This document shows, piece by piece, positions 11,301-22,600 of a stretch of DNA of 64,000 bases. The first letter of the stretch is position 1; each line of letters starts with the position of its first letter. Source of the stretch: Phorcus lineatus. Its lineage: Eukaryota; Mollusca; Gastropoda; Trochida; Trochidae. The stretch is from NCBI GenBank assembly GCA_921293015.1, contig OV121088.1, positions 36,518,836 to 36,582,835 of the forward strand. Reading direction: 5' to 3'. A program made the translations under genes and the position numbers. Below the pieces are notes generated by a model that saw nothing but the letters and a program-made list of their open reading frames with translations, ran no database searches and had not been told where the DNA came from.

Positions 11301-13672
11301 CCGGAAACTGACCGTCAGGATACCAGTCATGGTTGCCCAACGTTGCGTACACCTTCATTCCGGGGAATGCACTCTTAAGGGCGTCTGTGACACTCTTCAC
11401 GACGTCGAGGTTGTACGTCACGTTCGTGTAGTCGTCCTTGATGTGGGCAACATTATCTCTAGACGAAGAAGCATTTCATGTTAATGAGAACATGGGAATG
11501 AGGCAGTGATTCTGCATAACATGGGCTCTATTTTGTTGAAACAAGATGATTTGGTTTGGTTGTGAGTTGGCGTATTGTTTATGATTAATCGTATGACCGT
11601 TCAAACATATTTTTGTATTTTTTGCCTGCTGTACGTAAGTCTAAAATATTACGGTTGACTCTATTGCGCGCTTCATTATCTATTTAAAAACAAACAAACT
11701 AATAAATTTTAATCTTTATGGTATAAAGAGTTCTCGGGTCTGCAATTGGTGAATTCTGGAGAAGAGAAAACAATAGAAATCACCCTGTCCAGAGAATAAA
11801 GTCTACATCTTTCTTCAAGGCCGCCATGGCGTTGATGCTGTCGTTGACAAGTCTCCAGGGAGAGTCACACCAGTAGTCGCCATAGATACCCGGATCAGGA
11901 ACTGCGTCATTGCAGGATCTCTGGTCTGTCCAGTAGGTCGTGTCGTAATGGTGGTCCGTGATGTGCCAGAAGTAACCTGCAAGTCAAACATAGACACTCA
12001 TTGCAGTAACCTTGAAAGTGAAATAAACGCATTGAGAGTAACCTGTCACTTAAATTTAGCACATAGAAATAACATGTCATGTAAATTACGCACATTGAAG
12101 TTACTTGACATGTAGAACATAGTCACACAATAAAGTATCCTGGCATATAAAACAAAGCCGTTCATTGACGTAATCTTGCAAGAGAGGTATACACACCGAA
12201 GTAACCATCCATGCGATACACACATTGAAGTAACCATCCATGCGATACACACATTGAAGTAACCTACCAGGAGAGATACACGCATTGAAGCAACCCACAT
12301 ACACATTTGAGTAACAAACACAAAGTAACTTTGAAAAACCCCCACACCAATTAAAGTAACTTTGTGAATAAGATATAGATATTGATACAGATACATGATG
12401 CTCGCCCCATAAATACATAGATCAAGACATCGGAATGCAAGATACGCATATGGAACTAAAATTCTGGTGCACTACCACTTCACTATAGAAGAAACATTGA
12501 GATGCAAGATACGCGCACATGGAAGTAGCATGATTGGGATAAGACATATGCATTTGTGGGGATGGACCTTACTGTTTATGAATGTGCGCTATCATTGCAT
12601 GCTACAGTATCGGTTGTTATTTTGATGGCCAGAAATATCAATTCATCCCTATCACGGCTCTTGTATTTGTCAGTATGAGAACACCACGGCTCTGCTATCG
12701 CTTTAACATCAATATGACCATGGTACAGCTACAATACAGTCATCTTGAATCACTTAATAAGCTATTTTTTAATGATGACAAGTACTATAAATACAACTAT
12801 ATGTAACATTATATATCCTCTTATATAAACAAAGGGCAATATGGTCCCGTGAATCATTCATTTTAACCTCGTAACGGGAATGATACACGATAAAACGAGT
12901 CCTCGTTGTCCTCTATTCGTGAATAGGCTTGGTTTTCCTTGGTTTATCTGAGGTAGTTTACTGGTAGAATGAATGAATTTCACACCGTTTATTTGATACA
13001 TCAGACCAATCATCTAATCTCGATTGAGTATTATGTGATCAAACCAGTTTGTCAGATATGTTTCCGCTTTATCCCCGTCACGCATCGGTGAATATTTGCA
13101 CCCGTTATGCTTATCCTAAACTAAGATATTATCCCTTTGGTATTTCATAAATCATCATATTTTGACATCATAAACCTCAGCTTGAAGAGAGTTCAAACTA
13201 ATCTGTCAGATCTGTTGAAATAAAAGCTCCAATATTGACTCGCTATCTCGCTTTCACGCATTGGTGAACATTACATGGTACAAATGAAATGCTTGACCTA
13301 ATCTACTTTTGAATGACGAGGGATTTCCTATAAATGGAGCTGCTGTTGAGAGATGAAATGACGAATAATATTTTCTTTGATATGAATTTGTGTTAGTAGC
13401 TGCTACGTAGCATCTTCCTACGCAAAGGTTAACTATTGCCAGTCTAACTTGGACAGTTCGAGACTGGCAATAGTTAAGCCTTGCGTAGGAAGATGGCTAC
13501 TTAGTGGTGAGAGCACAGTTTACAAAGAATGTGACGTATTGGTGTTAACATATCATCACTTGCTCGTTAACGTGCTCTTATTTTGTATGAGATGAGTTCA
13601 AAAGGTTTTGCAACTAGAAAACATTCATGCTACGAAAACCATTTTATCTACTAGTATAGGCATAGGAACCGG

Positions 13673-13708
<36 letters not shown>

Positions 13709-15353
13709 GGGAGGCATTTGGGGGCGTAGGAAGGGATAATACTTGGATAGTTGATGTGAAATTCGATATCTTATATAAATGTGTTATGCATTTTGTGTAT
13801 TCATGTCTCGTAAGCCATATGTTGATGTTATGTTTTTAATAGTTTTGATTATATGGCAATATTGTATGTATAGCATGTGACACGCGAATAAAACATTTTC
13901 TTCCTCTTCTTCTTCTAATCCTATTGTTATATAACGGAAATGGTTTCTCTGAATTTCAGCGCAGTACCACCCATGGTTCGCTTATTTTGTATGAGATGAG
14001 TTCAAAAGGTTTTGCAACTAGAAAACATTCATGCTACGAAAACCATTTTATCTACTAGCATAGGCATTTGAACCGGGGTGGGGGGGGGGGAGGCATTTGG
14101 GGCGTAGGAAGGGATAATACTTGGATAGTTGATGTGAAATTCGATATCTTATATAAATGTGTTATGCAGTTTGGGTATTCATGTCTAGTCATAGTTTTAA
14201 TTATATGGCAATATTGTATGTATAGCATGTGACACGCGAATAAAACATTTTCTTCCTCTTCTTCTATAATCTTATTGTTATATAACGGAAAAGGTTTCTC
14301 TGAATTTCAGCGCAGTACCACCCATGGTTCGCTAATTCCAGCCGATGGTCGCTGGTTTTACCGCAATGCATAACCACAATGGTGTTGCGGGCTTTCTCCC
14401 TGCAACAATACTAGCGGCCGAAATATTAGTGAAATACTCTTGAAAGCGGCTTTAGACCCCATATCACCTCACCTCACCTCACCACGGCTCAATAAAGTAT
14501 ATTCACACCTACAATGTTGCATTAAAAGCACAGCTGCCACTTCAACTTATTGTGTTTTTGTAACTTAAGCTGACTGATTATAATGCTTGCTGAACATGAA
14601 CATTATTGCTGAATGGCATTCTATAAATATTCACGAGTCATAAGTGTGCTCTTCATCTAGTGTATACTCAATATACTAAAATATACAAATCTTAAAGAGA
14701 CACCTGCTACATTCGTGGTGCTTTAACGCAAATGAAATCAATAATTCAGAAACCAAATACATATCAATAAAACATTTTTATTGGTGACTCGGTTCTTATC
14801 ATGCGTTTAAAAACGAAAAGGAGAAAATAGCTTGTCATATACGTAGCCCTAACCATAGACTTAATATATTCGCTCAAGTAGATGTACAAGGTAAGATAGC
14901 TAAGGCATACAATTGACAGATTTGACAAAGTACACAAGAATTCAATTTAATTGGCTTTGGGTTTTGGAGAAGATGGCACAATCCTGTTTAGTATGACCCT
15001 TCAACCAACAAGTTTTCTTTTTATAATCCCCATCAATCAGGTGTCTGATAACAAAGCTGCAACTTTCTACTAAAGACAACTTTCTATGAAAACGACTAGA
15101 GGAAAGAGTAAACTTTTCGGATGACTTTGTTTTTGGGGAGACAAAAAAGGTTAAAAACATGGGCCCTGGGCTCCAGGCTGGAGATTCCATTCAATCTAAT
15201 TTGATTAAATGTTTAGTGTACATAAGTACAATAGCACACATGTATAATTGTCACACTCATACACAAACAAAATCCACAGATGGACTCACCTTCTTCTGCC
15301 CGTACCAATTGAACAACTGTCAACACGAGACTCAGCAACCCAGTTTTCTCCAT
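5326..15353 (-). CDS. Acid sphingomyelinase-like phosphodiesterase, SMPDL3 family (paralogue A), 6 coding exons
   Basis: Coding exons on the minus strand are 15353-15290, 11976-11784, 11458-11214, 7626-7463, 6915-6738 and 5843-5326. All have AG/GT borders and matching phases, giving 453 residues, close to the family's usual length of about 450. Residues 1-19 are a signal peptide (MEKTGLLSLVLTVVQLVRA). The calcineurin-like metallophosphoesterase motifs are all present: DHH (Asp29, His31), GDNVAH (86-91), GNHD (127-130), TAHIAPG (His228) and GHDH (267-270). The C-terminal domain ends in a hydrophobic tail (YTSFVLVIVASVHYFIF) compatible with a GPI signal, as in SMPDL3B. Cys pairs near CDETC and the WC-DS segment follow the family. 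The expected role is a secreted or membrane-anchored Zn-dependent phosphodiesterase acting on nucleotides or phospholipid headgroups. The substrate cannot be told from sequence. The introns of 3.3 kb and 3.6 kb hold repeats. The start is the only ATG that gives a signal peptide and the correct donor phase. Confidence 0.92.
6916..7462. other. Intron 4 of paralogue A
   Basis: AT-rich intron with no open frame or repeat that I can recognise. The donor is AAG|GTGATA at 7462 and the acceptor is TGCAG at 6916. The neighbouring intron 5 (6737-5844) is similar and also shows nothing of note. Confidence 0.7.
7926..10814. mobile_element. 2.9-kb TTAA-flanked element with short terminal inverted repeats, in intron 3 of paralogue A
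   Basis: The left end reads TTAA-GGATGTTCGCTCCTCA (about 7926-7944) and the right end TGAGGAGCGAACATCC-TTAA (about 10795-10814). These are perfect 16-base inverted repeats flanked on both sides by TTAA, the target of piggyBac-type transposons. No transposase frame is visible, so it is non-autonomous if it is one. The interior contains a possible plus-strand transcription unit with spliced-looking short exons and an AATAAA, listed separately. It lies antisense to the host gene. Confidence 0.7.
8560..10145 (+). ncRNA. Possible spliced transcription unit carried inside the TTAA element
   Basis: Splice-like signals occur in order: a donor CACCG|GTATGT near 8666, an internal exon 8951-9004 bounded by TCATTTAG and GAG|GTAATA, an acceptor TTTTCAG before 9833, and AATAAA at 10140-10145. 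The 54-base exon is open in one frame (NLRSPLKKMLSAKAAEIE). The last exon continues it for about a dozen codons before a stop. This could be a small coding gene, a noncoding RNA or chance. No domain is recognised. Confidence 0.3.
11977..12540. repeat. Degenerate minisatellite in intron 1 of paralogue A
   Basis: A motif like CATTGAAGTAACC recurs every 25-40 bases between about 12000 and 12360, with two near-identical 29-base units at 12205-12265 (each containing CCATCCATGCGATACACACA). The open frames seen here on the minus strand are repeat artefacts. Confidence 0.7.
12541..13380. other. Intron 1 of paralogue A, unremarkable part
   Basis: AT-rich DNA with no recognisable gene, exon or repeat family. 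A short plus-strand frame at 12582-12806 has no supporting feature. Confidence 0.5.
13408..13500. repeat. Near-perfect hairpin with arms of about 38 bases
   Basis: The segment TAGCATCTTCCTACGCAAAG-GTTAACTATTGCCAGTCT (13408-13445) is repeated in inverse at 13461-13499, with a loop of about 15 bases. Mismatches are few. The size and structure fit a small fold-back MITE. The flanks TTAGTAG and TTAGTGG are similar but not identical, so a target duplication is unproven. Confidence 0.7.
13577..14335. repeat. Tandem duplication of about 404 bp with a poly-G tract in each copy
   Basis: Copy 1 is 13577-13980 and copy 2 runs from 13981 to about 14335. They are nearly identical, sharing ATGAGATGAGTTCAAAAGG, the GGCATTTGGGG segment, and an end reading AGTACCACCCATGGTTCGCT. 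Copy 1 has 32 consecutive G at 13676-13707; copy 2 has a shorter, interrupted G run near 14077-14090. Copy 2 also lacks about 30 bases present in copy 1. Confidence 0.85.
14305..14480 (+). repeat. SINE-like 3' body and tail
   Basis: The block starting near CAGCGCAGTACCACCCATGG includes GGGCTTTCTCCCTGCA, GTGAAATACTCTTGAAAGCG and a CACCT-repeat tail. An inverted, diverged copy lies at 40600-40850, where a tRNA-type B box precedes it, and a partial copy lies at 30478-30610. The GTGAAATACTCTTGAAAG block resembles SINE/LINE tails I associate with mollusc genomes, from memory only. Confidence 0.5.
14481..15289. other. Intron 1 of paralogue A, 5' part
   Basis: AT-rich, no recognisable gene. A minus-strand frame at 14942-15190 is open for 82 codons but has no domain and lies in the intron just downstream of the signal-peptide exon, so I treat it as chance. 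Confidence 0.5.
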
Positions 15354-15571
15354 ATCAGGATCTAGTTGATGTTCCTCGCTTGCGAGCTCTCAACAAATAG
15401 CCAGTTATGGCGGTGAGGGTAGAAAAGGACACCAATTCACCGACCTATGATGCACGCCCTAATCCCTTACGCATCGATTGAGATCAAACCAGTTTTTATG
15501 AGACGTGAGGGTGGCAAACTTCCTCACCGTCACTGATCACTGAACAGGACATTCTCTAAACCCTTCCATCA

Positions 15572-16178
15572 CATAATATAATAACATAACACCAATTGAA
15601 AGGCTTTGCTTAGCACAATCAAAGTTTATTGTCCAATCTACTACGCCATTCCAAAAGCTACAATTCTTGGGACAGCCAAACTTCATTCGAACTTTACACT
15701 TCGCCTTATTTAGCAACTGCACAATGCTTAAGCCTCGATGACAACAAATACGCTATTAGTGCTGACATTTATGCGGATAGTTTGCGTTGCAATATTTTGC
15801 CGGTAGAGGAACCAGAAGGAAGCCGAGAAGAGCTTGTATTAGAACAGAGGTAAGTATAGGAATCTACAAACCTCTGTGGGCAGAAAATGTCCAAAAGTTA
15901 GCCTAGTAGAGAAAAAATTACTTCACCGTTCGGCAACAAATTTTGCATCCTCGATAAACCAGGGCATATATACGAATAAATCTCCATTAACACCCTGGAC
16001 GAAATCATTTAACCATTACCTCTTGCTGACTCTGCTTGTAAGATTCTGACTTCAGATTATATAATGGAACTGTAAGAACTGCCACATTATGCTTACTTTC
16101 TTCTCGATTGATTGACTTGTACTCTAGAAAGATTATACTTTACCGTTATCGGAGTTTTCAGTAGTGTCACACGTAGTG
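15572..16178. repeat. Interspersed repeat R1, copy 1, upstream of paralogue A
   Basis: About 600 bases highly similar to 17402-18231 in paralogue B, and more distantly to 29200-29560. Shared landmarks are ACACCAATTGAAAGGCTTTG, CCTCGATGACAACAAATACG, AACAGAGGTAAGTATAGG and TTACCGTTATCGGAGTTTTC. The plus strand contains a good donor-like site (CAGAG|GTAAGT) at the end of an open frame (15629-15853), but copy 2 breaks that frame with indels. I therefore call it a noncoding repeat rather than a gene. Confidence 0.7.
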
Positions 16179-16697
16179 GCACAACATTCACAAAAGACTA
16201 TTAGTTGCTCCACATGAACTGGAAACAAACTCCCCATGAAATTAGTACAAAATCTATTGATACAAGTAAGTATTTATTGACTATTCAAATCTTAAATACA
16301 GTAATAACAAAGTATTTAGATATCGTCTTTATTACGAAATTTGTATTTTCTTATTTTCTTGTGAATTATTTCCAAAGTTTGCATTTTCATTCAGGTGAAA
16401 GCGTAATCCTGTTCTCTAATTCTTGACATACTTCACAATTCAAATTACTACGAATGCACATGAAATGAAGAGCTATCTTACATAGAGAAGTCTTTTTGAC
16501 AATGGTTGACAATGTTGTACATTCACATAAGTAATTGCGTTTAATATCCTTGAAGGAAATAAACATGAAAGTGTGGTAACATGGTATGGAGTGATATTTA
16601 GAGCTTGTATATAAAATATCAAAAGGAGGACAAACTTTCTCTGTATTTGAGGGAAGAATGTACTTCTGCATAAAAAATAACGATTATTTCCATAACA
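16179..16697. other. Intergenic between the phosphodiesterase paralogues
   Basis: AT-rich spacer separating the start of paralogue A and its upstream repeat from the 3' end of paralogue B. I see no gene. Frames at 16205-16426 and 16387-16671 overlap on opposite strands and show no family features. Confidence 0.5.
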
Positions 16698-19600
16698 TTA
16701 ACGAAGGACAAAGGCAAACATCGATGACATCATTACAAGAAAACAAGAAGACAATAACCTCAACGAGACGCTGACACACATTTCAAAATCATTCTTGTTC
16801 AGGTGAGTGAAGCTGCATAAAATCCTTGCTCGACATAATGTGTCACACTCGTCAACGGGTATATCTCCCAGAACATTGATATTGAGGATGTACCTATCAA
16901 GTGTATCTTTGTCGGTCTTCATGTTCGTCATAGTCTTTTCCAGTGATGTCCCTGTCAGGTCGGTCATACCGTAAGCCTTCTCAGTCTTGTAGGCCACCTT
17001 CCAGTGGGACTTGTTGTGTTGGTTAGCCTCGGTCAGGTTCAAATAATACTGGTGTATGGCCAGAGGAAGACTGGATGCTCGGTCATACCTGGTGGGTAGT
17101 CGTTTTAACATTTGTACATATTTTTTAAACATATTCATTCACTTTTGATGACAGGATTTGTAAAAACAGAGATTCTTATGTTGATTTCGATGCCCGCTGG
17201 ACGGGTAATAAAGTGATATCAATGATTGAGAATTCACTCACCTGACGGGTCCAATGGTGGGGCAGTTAGGTTGTTTCATTGATAGAGAATCCACTCACCT
17301 GACGAGTCTAATGGTTGGGTTGTGAGGTTGTTTAATTGATAGAGAATCCACTCACCTGACGAATCTGATGGTGGGGTAGTGAGGTGGTAACAATGATTGA
17401 TCCAACACATAATGACATAACAGAACACCAATTGAAAGGCTTTGTTTTGCGCCACCGCGTTTATTGGATGCATCAAGGGAATGTACTTCCAAACGTCCAA
17501 TATACAGGTTGAAAGGGACCTGGCAATGACGTTCTGAGTAATAAAGCCGGTATACCCGACGAAGAGCCTATCTAGGCAAGTCAGTTCAAACGAGCGTTTC
17601 ACGGTCTAGAAATGAAGAAGCCTATTTGGATGCAATCAAAGATAATTGTCCAATCTACGACGCCATTCCAAAAGCTTCGGTTATTTCCATATGCTTCGGG
17701 AAAGCCAAACTTCATTCGAACTTTACACTTCGCCTTATTTTGCGACTGCACAATGCATAAGCCTCGATGACAACAAATACGCTATCAGCGCATGCGGTGT
17801 TATCATTGGCTGACAATTTGCGGATAGTTTGCGTTGCAATATTTTGCCTGTAGAGGAACCAGAGGGAAGCCGAGAAGAGCTTGTATTAGAACAGAGGTAA
17901 GTATAGGAATCTACAAACCTCTGTGGGCAGAAAATGTCCAAAAGTTAGCCTAGTAGAGAAAAAATTACTTCACCGTTCGGCAACAAATCTTACATCCTCG
18001 ATAAACCAGGGCATTTATAAGGATAAATCTCCATTAACACCCTGGACCAAATCATTTAACCATTACCTCTTGCTGACTCTGCTTGTAAGATTCTGACTTC
18101 AGATTATATAATGGAACTATAAGAACTGCCACATTATATATGCTTACTTTCTTCTCGATTGATTGACTTGTACTCTAGAAAGATTATACCTTACCGTTAT
18201 CGGAGTTTTCAGTAGTGACACAACACTCACAACACAATCCACTCACCTGACGAGTCTGATGGCGGGGTAGTGAGGTTGTTTGATTAATAGAGAATCCACT
18301 CACTTGACGAGTCTGATGGCGGGGTAGTGAGGTGGTCCTGTCAGATCAGGGATTTTGAATCTCCAGGGTGTTAATGCTGGTGCAAGATACACTGGAACTC
18401 TGTATGCGCCTGAAAATTGCAAAAAATATACTCTTAATAGCAAATGAAACTAGTTGAATACTAGGGGTGTACAGTAAATAGTTTTCCTCATCAAAACACA
18501 TATACGCGATTTACATATGCAGGATTCTATATAATAAATCTAATATTTTCTAGGACAGTTTCTTAACGAGACAGTATCTACCATGTTCTGACGATTGTCT
18601 CTTCATACGTCTATGAAAATAGCTGAATATAAATGAAAGGCATACCATTATAAAAGAAGTCCAAGGGAAAAGAGGATTTTATTTTTCAATTACATTAATT
18701 TTTACAGATATTACACTCCTATAAATCACGATGACTACTCTATCCAAGAGAATAGTAACCAGATGGGGAAAATGTGCTTTGATTTTGTTTTAAAAATGTA
18801 AAAACCTTTTAAATATTGGATAAAGGGAAGTGTTTAACTCATACATCGAATACTCTTCCATTAAAATTCTTCAAACAAATACCTAAATCTAACCAAATCG
18901 GTATGTCATTGTTTGTCGAACTGCCTCATTGTCATTATCACAATCATATACAATTCTTACTCTCACCTCTTTCAATAAGTTTAAAACCGTCCCCGTGCTC
19001 GTGGCCACAGAAGATGCCTACGATGATGTCGGCGTATCGCTTGACGATGCTGATGAAGCGGTGGTTGAACCTGTCGTAGTACCACTGTAGTTGGGTGGAC
19101 GCGTGTACACCCGGGGGGATGTGACCTGTCATCAACACCTGTATTGAGAGTTGCAGGAGGAGGAGGAGACAAATACACAGGCGCCAGACTCTGAATGTAC
19201 AATATCATGTAAGTATATTTCATATAAATATGTAACATAAACAAGGTCTGACACTGTCGAAATGCGAAATGGGATCTGTCTACCGAGCCAGGAAACCAGT
19301 ATAATCATTTCCGGTCCTATTGCAGACACGACAGTGTCATACCTTGTTTATGTTATATAGCTACATGTATATATACTTTAAAGATATTGTACATTCAGAG
19401 TCTGGCGCATGTGGACAAATACTACAGAATAACTACAGAATACACAGTGATACGTCATAACATGAATTGCCGTTTATAAAATATCTTTCGATTAATTTTC
19501 TCCCCACAGAATTCCACACATAAACAAGTCGAACACTTTCCTAGCTAGATATACAGAACAGTTTCCGATTCAGCAATGGTGTTTCAAATTGAGACGTTGG

Positions 19601-22600
19601 TCCCTGTCGGTAGCCGTTGAAAAGTCGTTATGTACACATGTAAAGACAGAGGTCAGTAGGACTATAAGTCGATGAGTCGGATGAATAGGAGGCAATATAT
19701 TCTGCCTGAAAATAAGGCGGAATTGCTGTCAAGGACGAATAACACCTTTTAGTAAGGATACGATTACTGTAATTACTTACAGAGTTGCATTTTCTTATCG
19801 CTTGATAAGTTTGCCACAATTGTACCTAAAATGTTCAATCAATTAAACTAATTGGGGTGCAGTCAGACCATTGTGGAGAGAAAAACTCGTTTGGAGTTCG
19901 AATAGCAGCAGAGTCAATTGTAAAACAAAATGTTTATTTCTCGGAACACGGTAGGTTTTAATCAGTCTGATCAATTGTAGAACTTGTAACTCTCCAGATT
20001 TAGTTGGCCAACAAAATATTGGCATACTTCCGCCCTGAACTATATATTTTATCACCTTCTCATTGTCTGCCTTCGCCCTCTCCATTACGTTCTCTAGCCA
20101 CTGAAACTGACCAACGGGGTCAGTTGCATTTGAGGTCAGCTTGTCCCGGAAGTAGTACACGTTCGTGTTGAGCCCCACAATCCTCAGTCCACTCGCAGTT
20201 TTTAGCGTGTAGTAACCACCTGAAATATTGCTGAGATTAATGTGTTATAAATTTTCTTAAATGTTGCCAATGCAAATGACAATGGATTAGAATTGACTTC
20301 ATGTTCTTTAAACACGTATGGTTTATGTTGCCTCGGCATGCTTAAGAATTAAATATGTAGTGAGTTATGATGTTAAAATGACGCCATCCTCCTACATCAG
20401 CTTATTTGTCTCCGCCTTGCTCCATCATATACCCTGATATCCTTTGGCCTAAACGCTCGTATCGCTTACGGCTGGTTACTCATGACTCTTTATAGCCTAC
20501 ATTGACATTTGTGTGAACTCTCATCCGGGTTGTGCCGCTTTTGCTGAATGCGAGTCATTTCATTGGCTTGCGTTTTAGGCCGAAGGATATCAGGGTATAT
20601 GATGGAGCTGGGCGGGGACAAATACGCTGATGTAGCAAGATGAAATGACGTGAAATTCAATATTCGGATATTCATTTAACCATGTATTTCCTTGGGTCAG
20701 AATGACCCTTCGTTATGATAGCGCATTAAAGATTGAGGCTTTGACCGTATTCATAGATACCCGAAAGTGGGAAATATTGACTTACCCACATTCAATTTTA
20801 AAGCTTTTACAAGCGCTTTCGACATGCTTATTCTGAGCCAAGTACAATTTTACAAATATTAATATACAAAATATCATAAAATATCATATGGATCATAAAC
20901 AGGTTAATGAAATAAGTCATTATTGAAATGTTAGTTAGTTTCTGTAATCTGTACTAATTTTCTTTCAAGTTTACAAAACACTATATAGAGAATCTCTCAA
21001 AAGTTGACTATGACAGGGCATTAAAATGTCATCCAGGATAGTTGACGATGACACTGCAATTCGAAACGATGTTTTCTAAGATAGTTGACGATGACGGAGA
21101 ATCGTGAAACGATATCTTATAGAATAGTTGACGATGACATTGCATTGTGAAACGACATCTTCTAGGATAGTTGATGACAGGATTGTGAAACAATATCTTC
21201 TAGGATAGTTGATGACAGGATTGTGAAACAATATCTTCTAGGAAAAATGATGATACGACTGCGAAACGATATCTTCTAGGATAGTTGATGACACGATTGT
21301 GAAACGATAGATTTTAGGATAGTTGATGACACGATTGTGAAAAGATATATCTTCTAGGATAGTTGATGACACGATTGTGAAACGATATCTTCTAGGATAG
21401 TTGATGACACGATTGTGAAACGATATCTTCTAGGATAGTTGATGACACGATTGTGAAATGATATCTTCTGGGATTGTTGATGACAGGATTGTGAAACAAT
21501 ATCTTCTAGGATAGTTGATGACAGGATTGTGAAACAATATCTTCTAGGAAAGTTGATGATACGACTGTGAAACGATATCTTCTAGGATAGTTGATGACAC
21601 GATTGTGAAACGATAGATTTTAGGATAGTTGATGACACGATTGTGAAACGATATCTTCTAGGATAGTTGATGACACGATTGTGAAATGATATCTTCTGGG
21701 ATTGTTGACGATGACAGGACATTGTAAAAACCATATCATTTAAGCATATCCTATCATTTCACATAAGCGACATATCTCATGGAACTCAGCTTTTGGTGAT
21801 AAATCGCAACAAACGCAGCTCTAACGACCAACCTTGTCTGAAGGTCTTCAGCTGATCCTCGTCGAGCCAAGACTCCCACATCGATGCAGTGTTAGTGTAG
21901 ATAGGATGAGGGGACGGGGAGAACTGGTCTGACAGGTACCAGTCATTGTTCCCCATGGTAGGGAACACCGGCACTGTAGGGAACGCCGTCAGAATGGCGT
22001 TCGTCACGTTTCGCATGATGTCGAGGATATAGCTCTGGTCCATGAAGGCGTCGTCTATGTGTGGTATACTATCTCTGAGACACAGAAAAACTCATAAAAA
22101 CAATACATAAACAGGAGCATATATACAGCTGTAAGAAAGTATTGCAACACCATTTTCTCTCTCTGTGTTCCTATGTTCTGTAAGCGACCTGAACACATTA
22201 GGGGTTTCCAGTTATGTTCAGAACTCTACTGACAGATGCAGTGCCAATAAGAAATGGAATCAACGGTCTAATAGGTAGCTCAGCATCTTGTTCAGGAGGA
22301 GACGTTTTTGGGTTTACACCAAATACTTTTTTTCTTGTTTCAGTGTCTTCATTTATTAGTCGAAGTCAGTCCATGTCGACATTCACCTCTTCTAATAAAA
22401 TATTATTGTTAGAGCAAAACCTTTTTGACTTTCGACTTTGACTTTTCGGCTGTTTTACACGGGCTATGTAGTATTTTTCAAATGATCAATTAGGTAATTT
22501 TTATTGGTATTTATATCTTCATTTTGTTCAACCTTAAACAAACACTTTGATATGAATTAGGTTCTTGTTAATCAAATGTCAACATTTATCAGCTCTACAG

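Noticed and set aside
12046-12418. Two long overlapping minus-strand frames in paralogue A intron 1
   Set aside because: They are produced by the local degenerate tandem repeat and are open in two frames at once.
15629-15853. 74-codon plus-strand frame ending at a good splice donor, as a first exon
   Set aside because: The second copy of the same repeat (17402-18231) breaks the frame with indels, so it is not under coding constraint.
18240-18297. Downstream donor copy as an alternative splice site of paralogue B exon 6
   Set aside because: Reading past the first donor gives an immediate in-frame stop (AAG TGA), so use of the distal copy would truncate the protein.
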